A DNA stretch of 64,000 nt from Ruminococcaceae bacterium UBA3753 (GTDB lineage: Bacteria > Bacillota > Clostridia > Oscillospirales > Acutalibacteraceae), in NCBI GenBank assembly GCA_002372375.1, contig DFGJ01000041.1, positions 62,001-126,000 on the forward strand, written 5' to 3'. Of this stretch, positions 9,230 through 18,334 are shown in pieces. The notes beneath the pieces were generated by a model, which worked only from the letters and a program-made list of their open reading frames with translations, was not told where the DNA came from and made no database searches. The translations under genes and the position numbers were made by a program. The first letter of the stretch is position 1. Each line of letters begins with the position of its first letter.

Positions 9230-9953
9230 TAAAAACCTCAAAGCTAAACTCTAATACTTAACCAAATCCACTAACGTAATTAATTATCACAAATTAAGTC
9301 TAAAATCTATAGTGTATCTTTCATTGAGTCGATGCTAAAGATTTAGAGCATGGGAGAAAAATTACACAGAAATATCCAAAAATTTTTAGAACAGGCAGGT
9401 AAAATATACTCATGCATCCAATAATATTGTGAGAACAATACTAGATAATCTCTAAAATTTTTAATGTTTAATATTGATATTGATAGCCTCAATAGAATCA
9501 AGTTACTACAAAAAATCAAAGATTTAAATATCAAATAGAGCAAAAGTCTTTTGTTTGAAAACTCTATGAGAAACAATTCTCTATTTTATATCAAAAATTT
9601 TATAAAAAAACCAGATTTATATGAAACGCAATAAGACAAAGCCACGCATAGTTAAAAACATTTCATGTCCCGGATGGCTGATTGCAACCACAATAAACCA
9701 ACAGCGAGCTAAGGTCCCTATTAGAGGTTTTGTAAAACAAATTTATCCTAGAGAAATACCAGAGGCTCCAGCCAACAGTAACCAGATTCTTTACTATAAA
9801 CAATAAAACACCACAGAAAAGTTATTCACAAAAATGTAAAATATAACTAAATAACATAACTCCAATTAATCATACCAAAAAACACCCTGATCCCTAAACT
9901 TCCAGCAGCAGCCGGATCAGCTAGTGCTCAACACAAGCTATAGGTCAAAAACG
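9230..9953. other. Long spacer between pheS and pheT
   Basis: In most Firmicutes pheS and pheT abut or overlap. Here 724 nt of AT-rich DNA without a supported gene separates them. A 61-codon frame on the plus strand (9621-9806) has no ribosome binding site and no recognisable sequence. The pheS-proximal end holds a probable minus-strand terminator. Toward pheT no strong promoter is evident, though TTAGCA and TACACT with a 16-nt spacer occur on the minus strand near 9318-9345. Confidence 0.5.
9875..9920 (-). terminator. Probable Rho-independent terminator after pheS
   Basis: Reading the minus strand, CTGATCC and GGATCAG form a 7-bp stem around a 20-nt loop. They are followed by GGTG and a run of six T. 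It starts 34 nt after the pheS stop codon. The long loop makes it moderate. Confidence 0.45.
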
Positions 9954-10976
9954 CTAAACAAACTGCCTAAGAAACCTGACATCATTTTCATAAAAAAGGC
10001 GCATATCGTCTATTCTGTACTTACCCATAGCCGCCCTTTCAATTCCAATACCAAAAGCAAAACCACTATACACTTCAGGATCAATATTACAACGCCTTAA
10101 TACTTCGGGGTGAACCATGCCACAACCGAAAAGTTCAATATATCCCTCATTTTTACAAATTCTGCAACCTCTGCCTCCACACTCAAAACACTGTATATCC
10201 ATTTCCGCCGATGGCTCTGTGTACGAAAAATGGTGTGGCCTAAATCTTACTTTAGTGCCTTCTCCGTAAAGCTCTTTTATAAAAAACTCCATCGTTCCCT
10301 TAAGGTCCGAGAAAGAAACACCTCTATCAACAGCAAGACCTTCAAGTTGATGAAAAACAGGTGAGTGTGTAGCATCAACATCATCTGAACGGAATACCTT
10401 ACCTGGACAAACTACCCTCACTGGTGGAGCCTCTCGCTCTAGAATTCTCACCTGCACACAAGTAGTCTGCGTCCTAAGCAATAAGTTATCGTTTATATAA
10501 AAAGTATCCTGAGTATCCCTAGCGGGGTGATGCGCAGGCATATTCAAAGCTTCAAAATTGTAATAGTCAGTTTCAATTTCAGGCCCATCCACAACAGAAA
10601 AACCCATGCTCTTAAAGATATCGCACATAGTCCGTGTAACTGAGTTTATAGGATGCCGATTCCCCAAACAAAACTCTCTGCCTGGCTCGGTTACATCAAT
10701 TTTTTCTCTTTGTATCCTGGTCCTTATATCTTTTAAATCTAATTCATACCTCTTCTTCTCAATTGAATTGACCAAAAAATCTCTTACTTCATTTGCAAGT
10801 CTGCCTACTGCCGGGCGCTCTTCTACAGAAAGCTTACCCAAAGATTTCAAGACATCGACTACATCACTCTTTCTACCAAGATATTTGACCCTCAACTTTT
10901 CCAGCTCTTCGATACTGCCGATACGACCCACCTCTGCACAAAAGCTACTTTTTATACCAAGAAGCCGCTCTTTCAT
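9954..10976 (-). CDS. pheS: Phenylalanine-tRNA ligase alpha subunit
   Basis: PheS carries the class II synthetase active site that activates phenylalanine and transfers it to tRNA-Phe. The 340-residue product has the N-terminal coiled-coil arm. Class II motif 2 (KVFRSDDVDATHSPVFHQLE), the Phe-site segment FRPHHFSYTEPSAEMD and motif 3 (GFAFGIGIERAAMG) follow in order. A Cys-rich CFECGGRGCRIC insert precedes motif 3; such Cys pairs occur in many bacterial PheS. The ATG at 10976 (MKERLLGI) is preferred because GTGGAG lies 9 nt upstream; a GTG five codons earlier would abolish that site. The gene begins 22 nt after a tRNA-Val gene on the same strand. Confidence 0.97.
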   Translation of the reverse strand: MKERLLGIKSSFCAEVGRIGSIEELEKLRVKYLGRKSDVVDVLKSLGKLSVEERPAVGRLANEVRDFLVNSIEKKRYELDLKDIRTRIQREKIDVTEPGREFCLGNRHPINSVTRTMCDIFKSMGFSVVDGPEIETDYYNFEALNMPAHHPARDTQDTFYINDNLLLRTQTTCVQVRILEREAPPVRVVCPGKVFRSDDVDATHSPVFHQLEGLAVDRGVSFSDLKGTMEFFIKELYGEGTKVRFRPHHFSYTEPSAEMDIQCFECGGRGCRICKNEGYIELFGCGMVHPEVLRRCNIDPEVYSGFAFGIGIERAAMGKYRIDDMRLFYENDVRFLRQFV

Positions 10977-10998
10977 CCAAACATACTCCACAAAAAAA

Positions 10999-11074
10999 TG
11001 GTGGACACTAAGGGACTCGAACCCATGACCTTTCGCACGTCAAGCGAGCACTCTACCAGCTGAGCTAAGCGTCC
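10999..11074 (-). tRNA. tRNA-Val (anticodon GAC)
   Basis: The 76-nt minus-strand sequence folds as a tRNA. The acceptor pairs GGACGCT with AGTGTCC, the discriminator is A, and CCA is encoded. The D-stem is GCTC/GAGT, the anticodon loop is TTGACGT, and the T-loop is TTCGAGT. Two stem positions are unpaired (C27-A43 and T50-T64), but all invariant positions are present. It sits directly upstream of pheS. Confidence 0.93.
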
Positions 11075-11727
11075 ATTCGCGCAAGGACCTCAAACGCGTT
11101 AAGGTTACCAGTATACAAAAAAAAGGTCAAGTAAAAAATTAAGGTTTCCGACAATTGGTCTCGTTCTGAAAATTAATCCAGTTTTTGTTTTTTATACTGC
11201 AGGAAAAAGGTAGCGATCTCCGATAAAAATAATTTTTAGCACCTGTTACTATTATATAATAGTCCTCGTATATTTAGCTGTTATGTAGCCTAGACTTATT
11301 TGAATGTATTTTTAAAAAAGTATTTAATGACTTGTTTTTATGATCTTAAATTTTTATATAAATTTGATAAAAACAAAAGCGTAAATTTACTTGTTTATTT
11401 ATTCTTATAATCATATCAGGGCTTAATTCACAAATAGATCCATTTAGTTTATTTAAGCAAGACTAATCGCGGCTACTCCATCTCTGTTAATTTGTACCGC
11501 TATTCTTATGCACTAAGCTTCGTGCAATGCAACAAGTACCTGCACTTATCAGAATTTGAATAATTTTGTCAGTGAGAACGTTCCTGCTTTGTTTACGGTG
11601 ATTTTTGCAAATTTATAATACTAATTTTGAATACGTTAGTCTACATATAGTCAATCTTTCATAGAAATTTTATTTTTAAAGCAAGGCGTAAATTCTTGCA
11701 CCCTGAGCTTGATTATAAGAATAAATG
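11075..11727. other. Divergent spacer, no gene seen
   Basis: This is about 650 nt of AT-rich sequence between the tRNA-Val/pheS unit on the minus strand and the phosphatase gene on the plus strand. Apart from promoters near its ends I see no conserved structure or coding frame. A possible tRNA promoter (TTTTTA, 16 nt, TATACT on the minus strand) lies near 11111-11140 and is weak. Confidence 0.4.
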
Positions 11728-11756
11728 TTGACTAATAATTAAAAAAATATTATAAT
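11728..11756 (+). promoter_or_regulatory. Promoter of the Cache-HAMP-PP2C phosphatase
   Basis: TTGACT, a 17-nt spacer and a perfect TATAAT lie 59 nt before the start codon. This is among the best promoters in the window. Confidence 0.7.
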
Positions 11757-11815
11757 GGCTATATAAGTGGTAATTTAACACAATTAATTTTCATAAAGAT
11801 ACGGGTGGTCCTTAT

Positions 11816-14149
11816 ATGTTTAAAAATTTAAAGATAAAATCTAAGATCCTGTCCGTTATGCTTTTTATAGCTATATTGCCTCAGTTTGTTGTTGGGATTA
11901 TTGCTTACAGAGAAATAACTGGTTTTACAGAGAAGGCAGAAAATTTTGGTGCTTCTTTGGGGCAATCCGCTTCAAATACTTGCTCACAATACTGTACAGA
12001 TCAAGCCAAAGAATATGGTTTAAAAGTTTCGACAAGGTATGCGAATGAGGTTAACAAAGACCTGGAGAAAATGTCCGAACAGGTTGAAAGTATAGCATTA
12101 TCACTTGAAAACTTGTACAAAAACAGCAACACACTAACTGGTGAAATATTGCCTCTTCCTGAAATGTATACCATAAAAGACAAACACAATAAAGAAGAAG
12201 CAGCCAGCAGCATTTTTGCCGTAGACTTAAAAAACAGCAGCGACAGTAGATGCGTTGCCTATAACTTACCGGAGTATGAAAGATTGAGTGGTAATAGTGT
12301 TTACAAAACTAGTGCAAGTAGTGTTGCCTCTGTTACTGATGAAGAAATAAAACAGTGGGCTAAAGTAAAGACGATAGTCAGTAATAACGTCGCACCGGAA
12401 TCTATTATAAAAGAGATGAAGCTTATAAGTAACGTCAAGTATATAGTAGAGCCTTTATATAAGACTAATGAGAATCTGGAAAATATAGTTATTGGTACGA
12501 AAACTGGAATCCGCTACAGTTGTTCAAGTTTTGATAATTATGTAAGGTACTTACCATCAACGAGAGGTTGGTACAAAGATGCATTAGCGAAACCTAATGG
12601 TGTTGTCTGGCAAAGGACGTATAAAAGTGCTAGCTCTGGTAATTACTGCTTAACTTGTTCCAAGGCTTTTAAGGGAAGTCAAAACCAGGTATTAGGCGTT
12701 GTAGAAATGGATATGAGCCTTAAGAAAATGAATGAAAACATCTCAAATCCTAAACTTAGCGAAGGTGAGTTTGTATTTATTTTAGATAGTTCCGGCAGAT
12801 TTGTTGCCTGTAAAGATTACGAAAGTAAATTTGCAAATTTAGACCCACTAAATGATAGTAACATGGACGAGAATTACAAAAGTATGATAAGCAACGTAAT
12901 CTCTAAACGGAATGGTAATCAAGAATGCTATTTACCGATTTTTGGACAGAACTATATTGTTTCTTTTGCGCCGCTAGACACTTCTAATTGGTTTTTGTGT
13001 ATTGCAACACCGATTAGCGAACTACGGGTAATCGGGGAATTTATTGGAAGTGATATAAAAGAAAGATTAAGTAATAGTATTAAAGAGTTTTCCGGGGAAA
13101 ATAAATCAAAGATCGGACCGTATCTCACTTTGTTTTTTACAATTATTGCAATTAGTGTTCTACTTTCATTTTTATTGGCCAGACTTATTTCAAAACCTCT
13201 TTTAAAGTTAGCGGACGGTGTCAAAAGAATAGGTGAAGGTAATTTCGAAGGCAAGGTAGAGGTTGATTCAAAAGATGAGGTGGGCCAACTTGCTGATGAG
13301 TTTAACAAAATGGCCAATAATCTAAAACTTTATGTGGATAAATTACAAAAAACCACGGTAGAAAAAGTGAAACTTAATAGTGAAATGAATGTTGCGAAGA
13401 CGATTCAGGAAGACATGCTGCCGTGTATATTTCCTAAGCGTTCGGAGCAAAAGGCTTACGATGTTTTTGCCTCAATGGATCCGGCAAAGGCTGTGGGGGG
13501 AGATTTCTACGACTTCTTCTTAATAGATAAAGACCATTTGTGCTTGGTAATAGCCGATGTCTCTGGTAAAAGTATATCTGCAGCCCTTTTTATGGTTATA
13601 ACAAAGACTTTAATAAAGAATTATGCTTGCCTAGGTTATAGTCCTGAAGAAGTTTTCAACATTGTAAACAAGCAGCTTTGTGAGAATAATAAAGCGGAAA
13701 TGTTTGTTACTTCGTTTATTGCCATAGTAGATTTAAAGACGGGTAAGGCAAAGTGCTGCAACGCGGGACATAATAAACCTCTAATTTACAGAAAGAGTGA
13801 AAAAAAGTTTGACTGGCTAAATACTAATCACGGTTTTGTATTAGCTGGGTTTGACACTGTTGAGTATAAGTTAGAGGAGTTAGATCTATCAAAAGGTGAC
13901 GCTTTGTACCTTTATACCGATGGGGTTACGGAAGCCATAAATACAAAAAAAGAGCTATTCTCTGACGACAGGCTCATTAACAAACTTAACAGCATTAAAG
14001 TGGATGAAACAAGTAGTGAAAACATACTAAAAGATATTAAAAAGTGTATAAGTGATTTTGCTAGTGGGGAGCCACAAGCTGACGACATTACTATGCTTAT
14101 GTTTATATATCTCGGTGAGGGAAATGACGAAGATGACGAAGATGGCTAG
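11816..14149 (+). CDS. Membrane sensor with Cache, HAMP and PP2C (SpoIIE-type) phosphatase domains
   Basis: The 777-residue protein has a transmembrane helix near residues 13-33, then a long extracellular sensor of the double-Cache type (about 40-410, with TRGWYKDALAKPNGVVWQRT). A second helix lies near 438-462 and is followed by a HAMP domain (KPLLKLADGVKRIGEGNFEG). The C-terminus is a PP2C-type Ser/Thr phosphatase as in RsbU and SpoIIE. Metal-ligand motifs AVGGDFYDFF and IADVSGKSI, then CNAGHNKPL, LYLYTDGVTEA and QADDITML are all present. Such proteins dephosphorylate anti-anti-sigma factors of the STAS type, releasing an alternative sigma factor in response to an external ligand. No partner STAS protein or anti-sigma kinase is nearby, so its output is unknown. 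It is monocistronic and ends in an acidic tail. Confidence 0.88.
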   Translation: MFKNLKIKSKILSVMLFIAILPQFVVGIIAYREITGFTEKAENFGASLGQSASNTCSQYCTDQAKEYGLKVSTRYANEVNKDLEKMSEQVESIALSLENLYKNSNTLTGEILPLPEMYTIKDKHNKEEAASSIFAVDLKNSSDSRCVAYNLPEYERLSGNSVYKTSASSVASVTDEEIKQWAKVKTIVSNNVAPESIIKEMKLISNVKYIVEPLYKTNENLENIVIGTKTGIRYSCSSFDNYVRYLPSTRGWYKDALAKPNGVVWQRTYKSASSGNYCLTCSKAFKGSQNQVLGVVEMDMSLKKMNENISNPKLSEGEFVFILDSSGRFVACKDYESKFANLDPLNDSNMDENYKSMISNVISKRNGNQECYLPIFGQNYIVSFAPLDTSNWFLCIATPISELRVIGEFIGSDIKERLSNSIKEFSGENKSKIGPYLTLFFTIIAISVLLSFLLARLISKPLLKLADGVKRIGEGNFEGKVEVDSKDEVGQLADEFNKMANNLKLYVDKLQKTTVEKVKLNSEMNVAKTIQEDMLPCIFPKRSEQKAYDVFASMDPAKAVGGDFYDFFLIDKDHLCLVIADVSGKSISAALFMVITKTLIKNYACLGYSPEEVFNIVNKQLCENNKAEMFVTSFIAIVDLKTGKAKCCNAGHNKPLIYRKSEKKFDWLNTNHGFVLAGFDTVEYKLEELDLSKGDALYLYTDGVTEAINTKKELFSDDRLINKLNSIKVDETSSENILKDIKKCISDFASGEPQADDITMLMFIYLGEGNDEDDEDG

Positions 14150-14407
14150 GATTCATTTCTCCTCACTTATTGTGTTTAAATTAGATTAACTACGTGTCAA
14201 TTGTTGTAATAGCTGATTATAGCGTTCACATTAGCACTTTTTTTATTTAGAAATACTTTTGATACCACCGTGATTATTTTTAGATGCTTTGGTGAGATAT
14301 AGCCGTGGTCTGTGTCTGTTTCTGCAGTATTTAAACATTGCCGAGAATTTCTGAACTGGCCGATTTTTATATATAATATTTAATTTTTCAAAATAAAAAC
14401 ATTTTGG
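14150..14407. other. Spacer before the triplicated cassettes
   Basis: About 260 nt without a gene. Its right end (TTTTTCAAAATAAAAACATTTTGG) is similar to the sequence before cassettes 2 and 3, so it marks the left boundary of the duplicated unit. Confidence 0.4.
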
Positions 14408-14436
14408 TTGACTTTTATTTGATAATAGTGGAAAAT
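14408..14436 (+). promoter_or_regulatory. Promoter, cassette 1
   Basis: TTGACT is followed by the same 17-nt spacer found in cassettes 2 and 3, then GAAAAT where the other two have TAAAAT. A TATAAT begins 6 nt further on. The start may therefore differ slightly from the sister promoters. Confidence 0.5.
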
Positions 14437-14497
14437 TATAATGTTGGTTAGTTTTTTAGTTATGCTTGTATATTTTTATTTCTTGGAGGTTTAAATT

Positions 14498-15571
14498 TTG
14501 GATAAACGTAAATTTTTAAAAAGTGGAGCAGGTTTGTTAACGGGGGTGTCTTTCGCTAATGTGGCGCAAGTTGGTGTGACTAACGCGGTTTACGAAAGCG
14601 AAAGAGATGCGGCTTTAAAAAATGCAATCTATTTTTCTGATATAATGAGAGCGGAAGATTGGTTTGTGCAAATGGAAGAAGATATCGGGTTATTAATTAA
14701 TAAAGCGTATAATATTTTGAACGAGGGAAATAATTCCACTGGGAATGAATTGAATAATATTTTGAATGATTCAAACAGTTTAAATCAGAAAAAAGTGCTG
14801 GCGCTAGCCGTATTAAATGCATTCGTGGACATGGACTACTATAGTGGTGAAGAAGAATTTGAAGGCCCTGCACCGGATTTTCGTTTGGGGGGTTCTAAGG
14901 AAGAGTGGGAACGTTTTGTTAATGAGTATCGACGTGATGCCAAATTTGTTAATTTAATAAATATGCTTATAAAGATATTGGACAGTGACAAGCCTTTGGA
15001 CTATTGTAAGTCTGCTTTGGATCACGGGAATTTACTCTGTAAAGATAAGGAGCAGATTATAGATCAGGAACAAATTACAAAAGGATTGGGTAAAGATTAC
15101 GATATGTTTTATGATAAAGACTGCGATGATCCTGATGTAATTTATGTGTACGCTTGCGTTCAGCTTGAGCACAAAGATTTGCTTAAGCACATAATACGAT
15201 TTTTTGAAAGAATGGAGAAAGAGCATCTATCTGATAAAGCACTAAGGATGTTCTTGGAAGCATTACTTAAGTTTTCGGTAGAACGTTCATTATACAGATA
15301 CGGCGTTCGCTATGGTGCTACATACTACAAGCGTGAAGGAATAAGTAGCGGGTATGGTGACATTAATGACTTTTATAAGGATAAAATTGAAACGCTTAGT
15401 AAATCGCTTTATGCGGCAAAAGCAGCCCCCAAAAAATTGCCTCTTGGTAACTTAGGCAAAATAGGGAGTTATCTACAATGCAATTGGTTTAACAATGAAA
15501 GGCGTGCATTGCATACTTACATGGCTGAGAACGAAATAAAAGTCCTTAGACCTTACGAGCAGATTGATTAA
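14498..15571 (+). CDS. Exported protein, tandem family copy 1
   Basis: First of three tandem paralogues of unknown function (357 residues). The start is TTG, preceded by GGAGG. The N-terminus MDKRKFLKSGAGLLTGVSFA is a signal peptide. It resembles a twin-arginine signal (R-x-F-L-K followed by a Gly/Ala-rich core) but has Lys-Arg instead of Arg-Arg; cleavage is likely after VTNA. Conserved blocks shared with the sisters are INKAYNILNEGNNSTGNELN, SDKPLDYCKSAL, the helical segment ending in LEALLKFSVERSLYRYG, and KLPLGNLGKIGSYL near the end. No catalytic motif or known domain is recognised. The gene has its own promoter and terminator. Confidence 0.75.
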   Translation: MDKRKFLKSGAGLLTGVSFANVAQVGVTNAVYESERDAALKNAIYFSDIMRAEDWFVQMEEDIGLLINKAYNILNEGNNSTGNELNNILNDSNSLNQKKVLALAVLNAFVDMDYYSGEEEFEGPAPDFRLGGSKEEWERFVNEYRRDAKFVNLINMLIKILDSDKPLDYCKSALDHGNLLCKDKEQIIDQEQITKGLGKDYDMFYDKDCDDPDVIYVYACVQLEHKDLLKHIIRFFERMEKEHLSDKALRMFLEALLKFSVERSLYRYGVRYGATYYKREGISSGYGDINDFYKDKIETLSKSLYAAKAAPKKLPLGNLGKIGSYLQCNWFNNERRALHTYMAENEIKVLRPYEQID

Positions 15572-15578
15572 TGCTTAA

Positions 15579-15614
15579 CAGACTAACTTTTGAAGGTTAG
15601 TCTGCCTTATTTTA
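15579..15614 (+). terminator. Terminator, cassette 1
   Basis: CAGACTAAC and GTTAGTCTG form a 9-bp stem with an 8-nt loop, followed by CCTTATTTT. It starts 8 nt after the stop codon. Confidence 0.75.
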
Positions 15615-15726
15615 AGCTACACTTAAAATTCCCTACTTGAGCCTAAGTATTTTTTGACAAGGACCGGATAGTGGAATTCTTCAAAATTTATGATGATGAA
15701 TTTTCCAAAATAAAAAAATACTTTTG

Positions 15727-15755
15727 TTGACTTTTATTTGATAATAGTGTAAAAT
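15727..15755 (+). promoter_or_regulatory. Promoter, cassette 2
   Basis: TTGACT, 17 nt, TAAAAT. The box and spacer are nearly identical to cassette 3. Confidence 0.6.
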
Positions 15756-15817
15756 TGTAATATTAATCGGATTCTCTTGATTGTACTTTTATATTTTTAT
15801 TTTTGGAGGTTTAAATT

Positions 15818-16921
15818 TTGGATAAGCGTAAATTTTTAAGAAGTGGAGCGGGTTTGTTAACGGGGGTATCTTTAGCTAATGTGGCGCAAGTTGGTGTGAC
15901 TAACGCAGCTTACGAAGGTGAAAAAAAAGTGGCTTTATCTAAAGCAAAAAAGATTTGTCGAAAGGAATCCATAACAAACGAATTGTTGCGAAAAGATATC
16001 GAAAACTTAATTAATAAGGCGTATAGTATTTTAAACAGCGAAAATGGGTCTACTGGGGAAAAATTGAATAATATTTTGAGTGGTGAAGGTGTTTTGAATC
16101 AGAAGAAAGCGCTATCGTTAGCTATTTTAAATGCATTCAAGGACATTTCCTTTATATCCCATGAATCTTCCAGTGGCGAATTTGCTACTCTAGATGGCTT
16201 TATCTTAAAGGAAATGAGCTATGCGCAAATAAGTGGGAGGAAGGAGGGATGTAGGGACCGTGGAACAAAATTTAAACGACCAAGACGCCCGGAAAAAGAT
16301 AGTGAAGAAATCAAAAATAAGGAGGTTTTTATTAATTTAATAAACATATTGAAGAATATATTGGATAGTGATAAGCCTTTAGATTATTGTAAATCTGTTT
16401 TGGAGCACAAAAATTTAAAGGGCGAGAGTATAAAAGATAAACCTAAATTCGTTAAATACAGTCGTGGGAGTAAGGAGTATGTACAGTGGAGGTATTGGCA
16501 AGATTACTATTTTCTAAAACACGAAAAATTAATGAAACACATAATACGAATTTTTGGAAGAATGGAGGAAAAACATCTATCTTATAAAGCACTAAGTATG
16601 TTCTTGGAAGCGCTACTTAAGTTTTCGGTAGAACGGTCACTAATTAGGTACGGGGTTGAATATAGAGGTGGCAGTTTTGATTTCACAGGTTTAACTTACT
16701 ATAGGGATAAAGGGCACACAGTATTTTATACTAACATTGATACCTTTTATAAGGATAAAATCAAAGCGCTTAACGCGGTAACAGCAGCTCCCGAAAAATT
16801 GCCTCTTGGTCCCTTAGGCAAAGTAGGAAGTTATCTAGAAGCGCAAGAAAAGAACTTATTGCATAATTTCACGCCTGAGGAAAAGAAAAATGAAATTAAA
16901 TTTTACGAGCAGATTGATTAA
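15818..16921 (+). CDS. Exported protein, tandem family copy 2
   Basis: Second paralogue (367 residues), with the same TTG start, GGAGG site and KR-type signal peptide (MDKRKFLRSGAGLLTGVSLA). The shared blocks are kept: a ...STGEKLNNIL segment, SDKPLDYCKSVL, a block ending in LEALLKFSVERSLIRYG, and KLPLGPLGKVGSYL. The middle third (about residues 118-165) differs most and is basic (GTKFKRPRRPEK), unlike the acidic middles of copies 1 and 3. Divergence concentrated there, with conserved ends, suggests a variable ligand or partner surface; this is inference. The function is unknown. Confidence 0.75.
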   Translation: MDKRKFLRSGAGLLTGVSLANVAQVGVTNAAYEGEKKVALSKAKKICRKESITNELLRKDIENLINKAYSILNSENGSTGEKLNNILSGEGVLNQKKALSLAILNAFKDISFISHESSSGEFATLDGFILKEMSYAQISGRKEGCRDRGTKFKRPRRPEKDSEEIKNKEVFINLINILKNILDSDKPLDYCKSVLEHKNLKGESIKDKPKFVKYSRGSKEYVQWRYWQDYYFLKHEKLMKHIIRIFGRMEEKHLSYKALSMFLEALLKFSVERSLIRYGVEYRGGSFDFTGLTYYRDKGHTVFYTNIDTFYKDKIKALNAVTAAPEKLPLGPLGKVGSYLEAQEKNLLHNFTPEEKKNEIKFYEQID

Positions 16922-16927
16922 TGTTTA

Positions 16928-16964
16928 GCAGACTAACTTTTAAAGGTTAGTCTGCTTTATTTTA
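16928..16964 (+). terminator. Terminator, cassette 2
   Basis: GCAGACTAAC and GTTAGTCTGC form a 10-bp stem followed by TTTATTTT, directly after the stop codon. Confidence 0.75.
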
Positions 16965-17075
16965 AGCTACACTTAAACTTCCCCACTTAAGCCTAGGTGT
17001 TTTTTGACAAAGACCGGCTGGTGGGTTTTTTCAAAATTTGTGATGGTGGACTTCCCAAAATAAAAAATATTTTTG

Positions 17076-17104
17076 TTGACTTTTATTTGATAATAGTGTA
17101 AAAT
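17076..17104 (+). promoter_or_regulatory. Promoter, cassette 3
   Basis: TTGACT, 17 nt, TAAAAT. It matches cassette 2 at nearly every position. Confidence 0.6.
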
Positions 17105-17166
17105 TGTAATATCAATCGGATTCTCTTGATTGTACTTTTATATTTTTATTTTTGGAGGTTTAAATT

Positions 17167-18246
17167 TTGGATAAGCGTAAATTTTTAAGAAGTGGAGCTA
17201 GTTTGTTAACCGGGGTATCTTTAGCTAATGTGGCGCAAGTTGGTGTAACTAACGCGGCTTGTGAAAGTGAAAAAAATGAGGCTTTAAATAAAGCAAAAGA
17301 AATTTGTGACAGAATAACAGAGTATGATTTGAGGGAATTATTACAAAAAGATGTTAATTCATTAATTAACAAAGCGTATGTTGCTTTGAACGAGGGAAAC
17401 AATTCTACTGGGAAAAATTTGAATAATATTTTGAATGATTCAAATAGTTTAAATCAGAAGAAAATGCTGGCGCGGGCTATACTAAACACCTTCAAGGACA
17501 TTACCTTTCGTGAAGATTATGAAGAATATGACAACGAATATTATGCTAATAAAGACTCCAAAGATGACAATGTAGTGAGCTACGAGGATAGCGACTATGG
17601 CCCTTGTGAAAGGTACGGAGGGGAAAAAAGGGTTGAAGAGTTTAGAAGTGCTGCAGAATTTGTTAGTTTAATAAAAATGTTGGAAAGGATATTGGACAGT
17701 GACAGGCCTTTGGATTATTGTAAATCTGCTTTGGCGCACGATAATTTACTTTGTAAAGATGAGGAACAAATATTGGACGAAGATTACTACGATCCGTTCA
17801 CCCTTGATCCTGATGTAATTTATACGACTGCTGGTATTCAGCTAAAGCACGAAGATTTACTTAAGCACATGATACGATTTTTTCAAAGAATGGAGGAAAA
17901 GCACCTATCTGATGAAGTGCTAAGGATGCCATTGGAGGCATTGCTTAAGTATTCAGTAGAACGCTCATTATACGGAGACGGAGTTCGCTATGCAAAATAT
18001 GACGGGATAAGTAGCGAACATTATCAGATTAATAATTTTTATAAAGACAAAATTAAAGAGCTCGGTGTGGCAGCAAGAACCCCTAGAAAATTGCCTCCTA
18101 TTCCCTTAAGTAAAGTGACACATTATTCAAAAGCAAAAATAGGAGAGACAGATGGAGAGAAATTAAAAAACGAAGAAAAGAATTTGTTGTTCGATTTCAT
18201 GTCTGAAGCCAAAGGAAAGGCGACTAGGTCTTACGAATGGTACTGA
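17167..18246 (+). CDS. Exported protein, tandem family copy 3
   Basis: Third paralogue (359 residues), with TTG start, GGAGG and signal peptide MDKRKFLRSGASLLTGVSLA. It is closest to copy 1 in the stretch NEGNNSTGKNLNNILNDSNS and in SALAHDNLLCKDEEQI. Its middle is strongly acidic, with Asp/Glu/Tyr runs around residues 117-145. The conserved C-terminal block changes to LEALLKYSVERSLYGDG, and the end is extended with a Lys/Glu-rich helix. The three starts are spaced 1320 and 1349 nt, so the whole cassette was duplicated, regulatory ends included. The function is unknown. Confidence 0.75.
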   Translation: MDKRKFLRSGASLLTGVSLANVAQVGVTNAACESEKNEALNKAKEICDRITEYDLRELLQKDVNSLINKAYVALNEGNNSTGKNLNNILNDSNSLNQKKMLARAILNTFKDITFREDYEEYDNEYYANKDSKDDNVVSYEDSDYGPCERYGGEKRVEEFRSAAEFVSLIKMLERILDSDRPLDYCKSALAHDNLLCKDEEQILDEDYYDPFTLDPDVIYTTAGIQLKHEDLLKHMIRFFQRMEEKHLSDEVLRMPLEALLKYSVERSLYGDGVRYAKYDGISSEHYQINNFYKDKIKELGVAARTPRKLPPIPLSKVTHYSKAKIGETDGEKLKNEEKNLLFDFMSEAKGKATRSYEWY

Positions 18247-18247
18247 A

Positions 18248-18279
18248 CAGTCTAGCCTTAAGCGTTAGACTGCTTTTTT
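18248..18279 (+). terminator. Terminator, cassette 3
   Basis: CAGTCTAGC pairs with GTTAGACTG (one G-T pair) around a short loop, followed by CTTTTTTG. Confidence 0.7.
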
Positions 18280-18334
18280 GTATTTTTATATTTAATATGC
18301 TAAAGTAACGGATGTTAAAGAGTGATGGAAAGCA

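Noticed and set aside
9621..9806. 61-codon frame in the pheS-pheT spacer
   Set aside because: It has no ribosome binding site, no recognisable sequence and lies in a featureless AT-rich spacer.
14408..18279. Transposable element as the cause of the triplication
   Set aside because: No transposase, inverted terminal repeats or target-site duplications were seen; unequal recombination or slippage explains the tandem cassettes.
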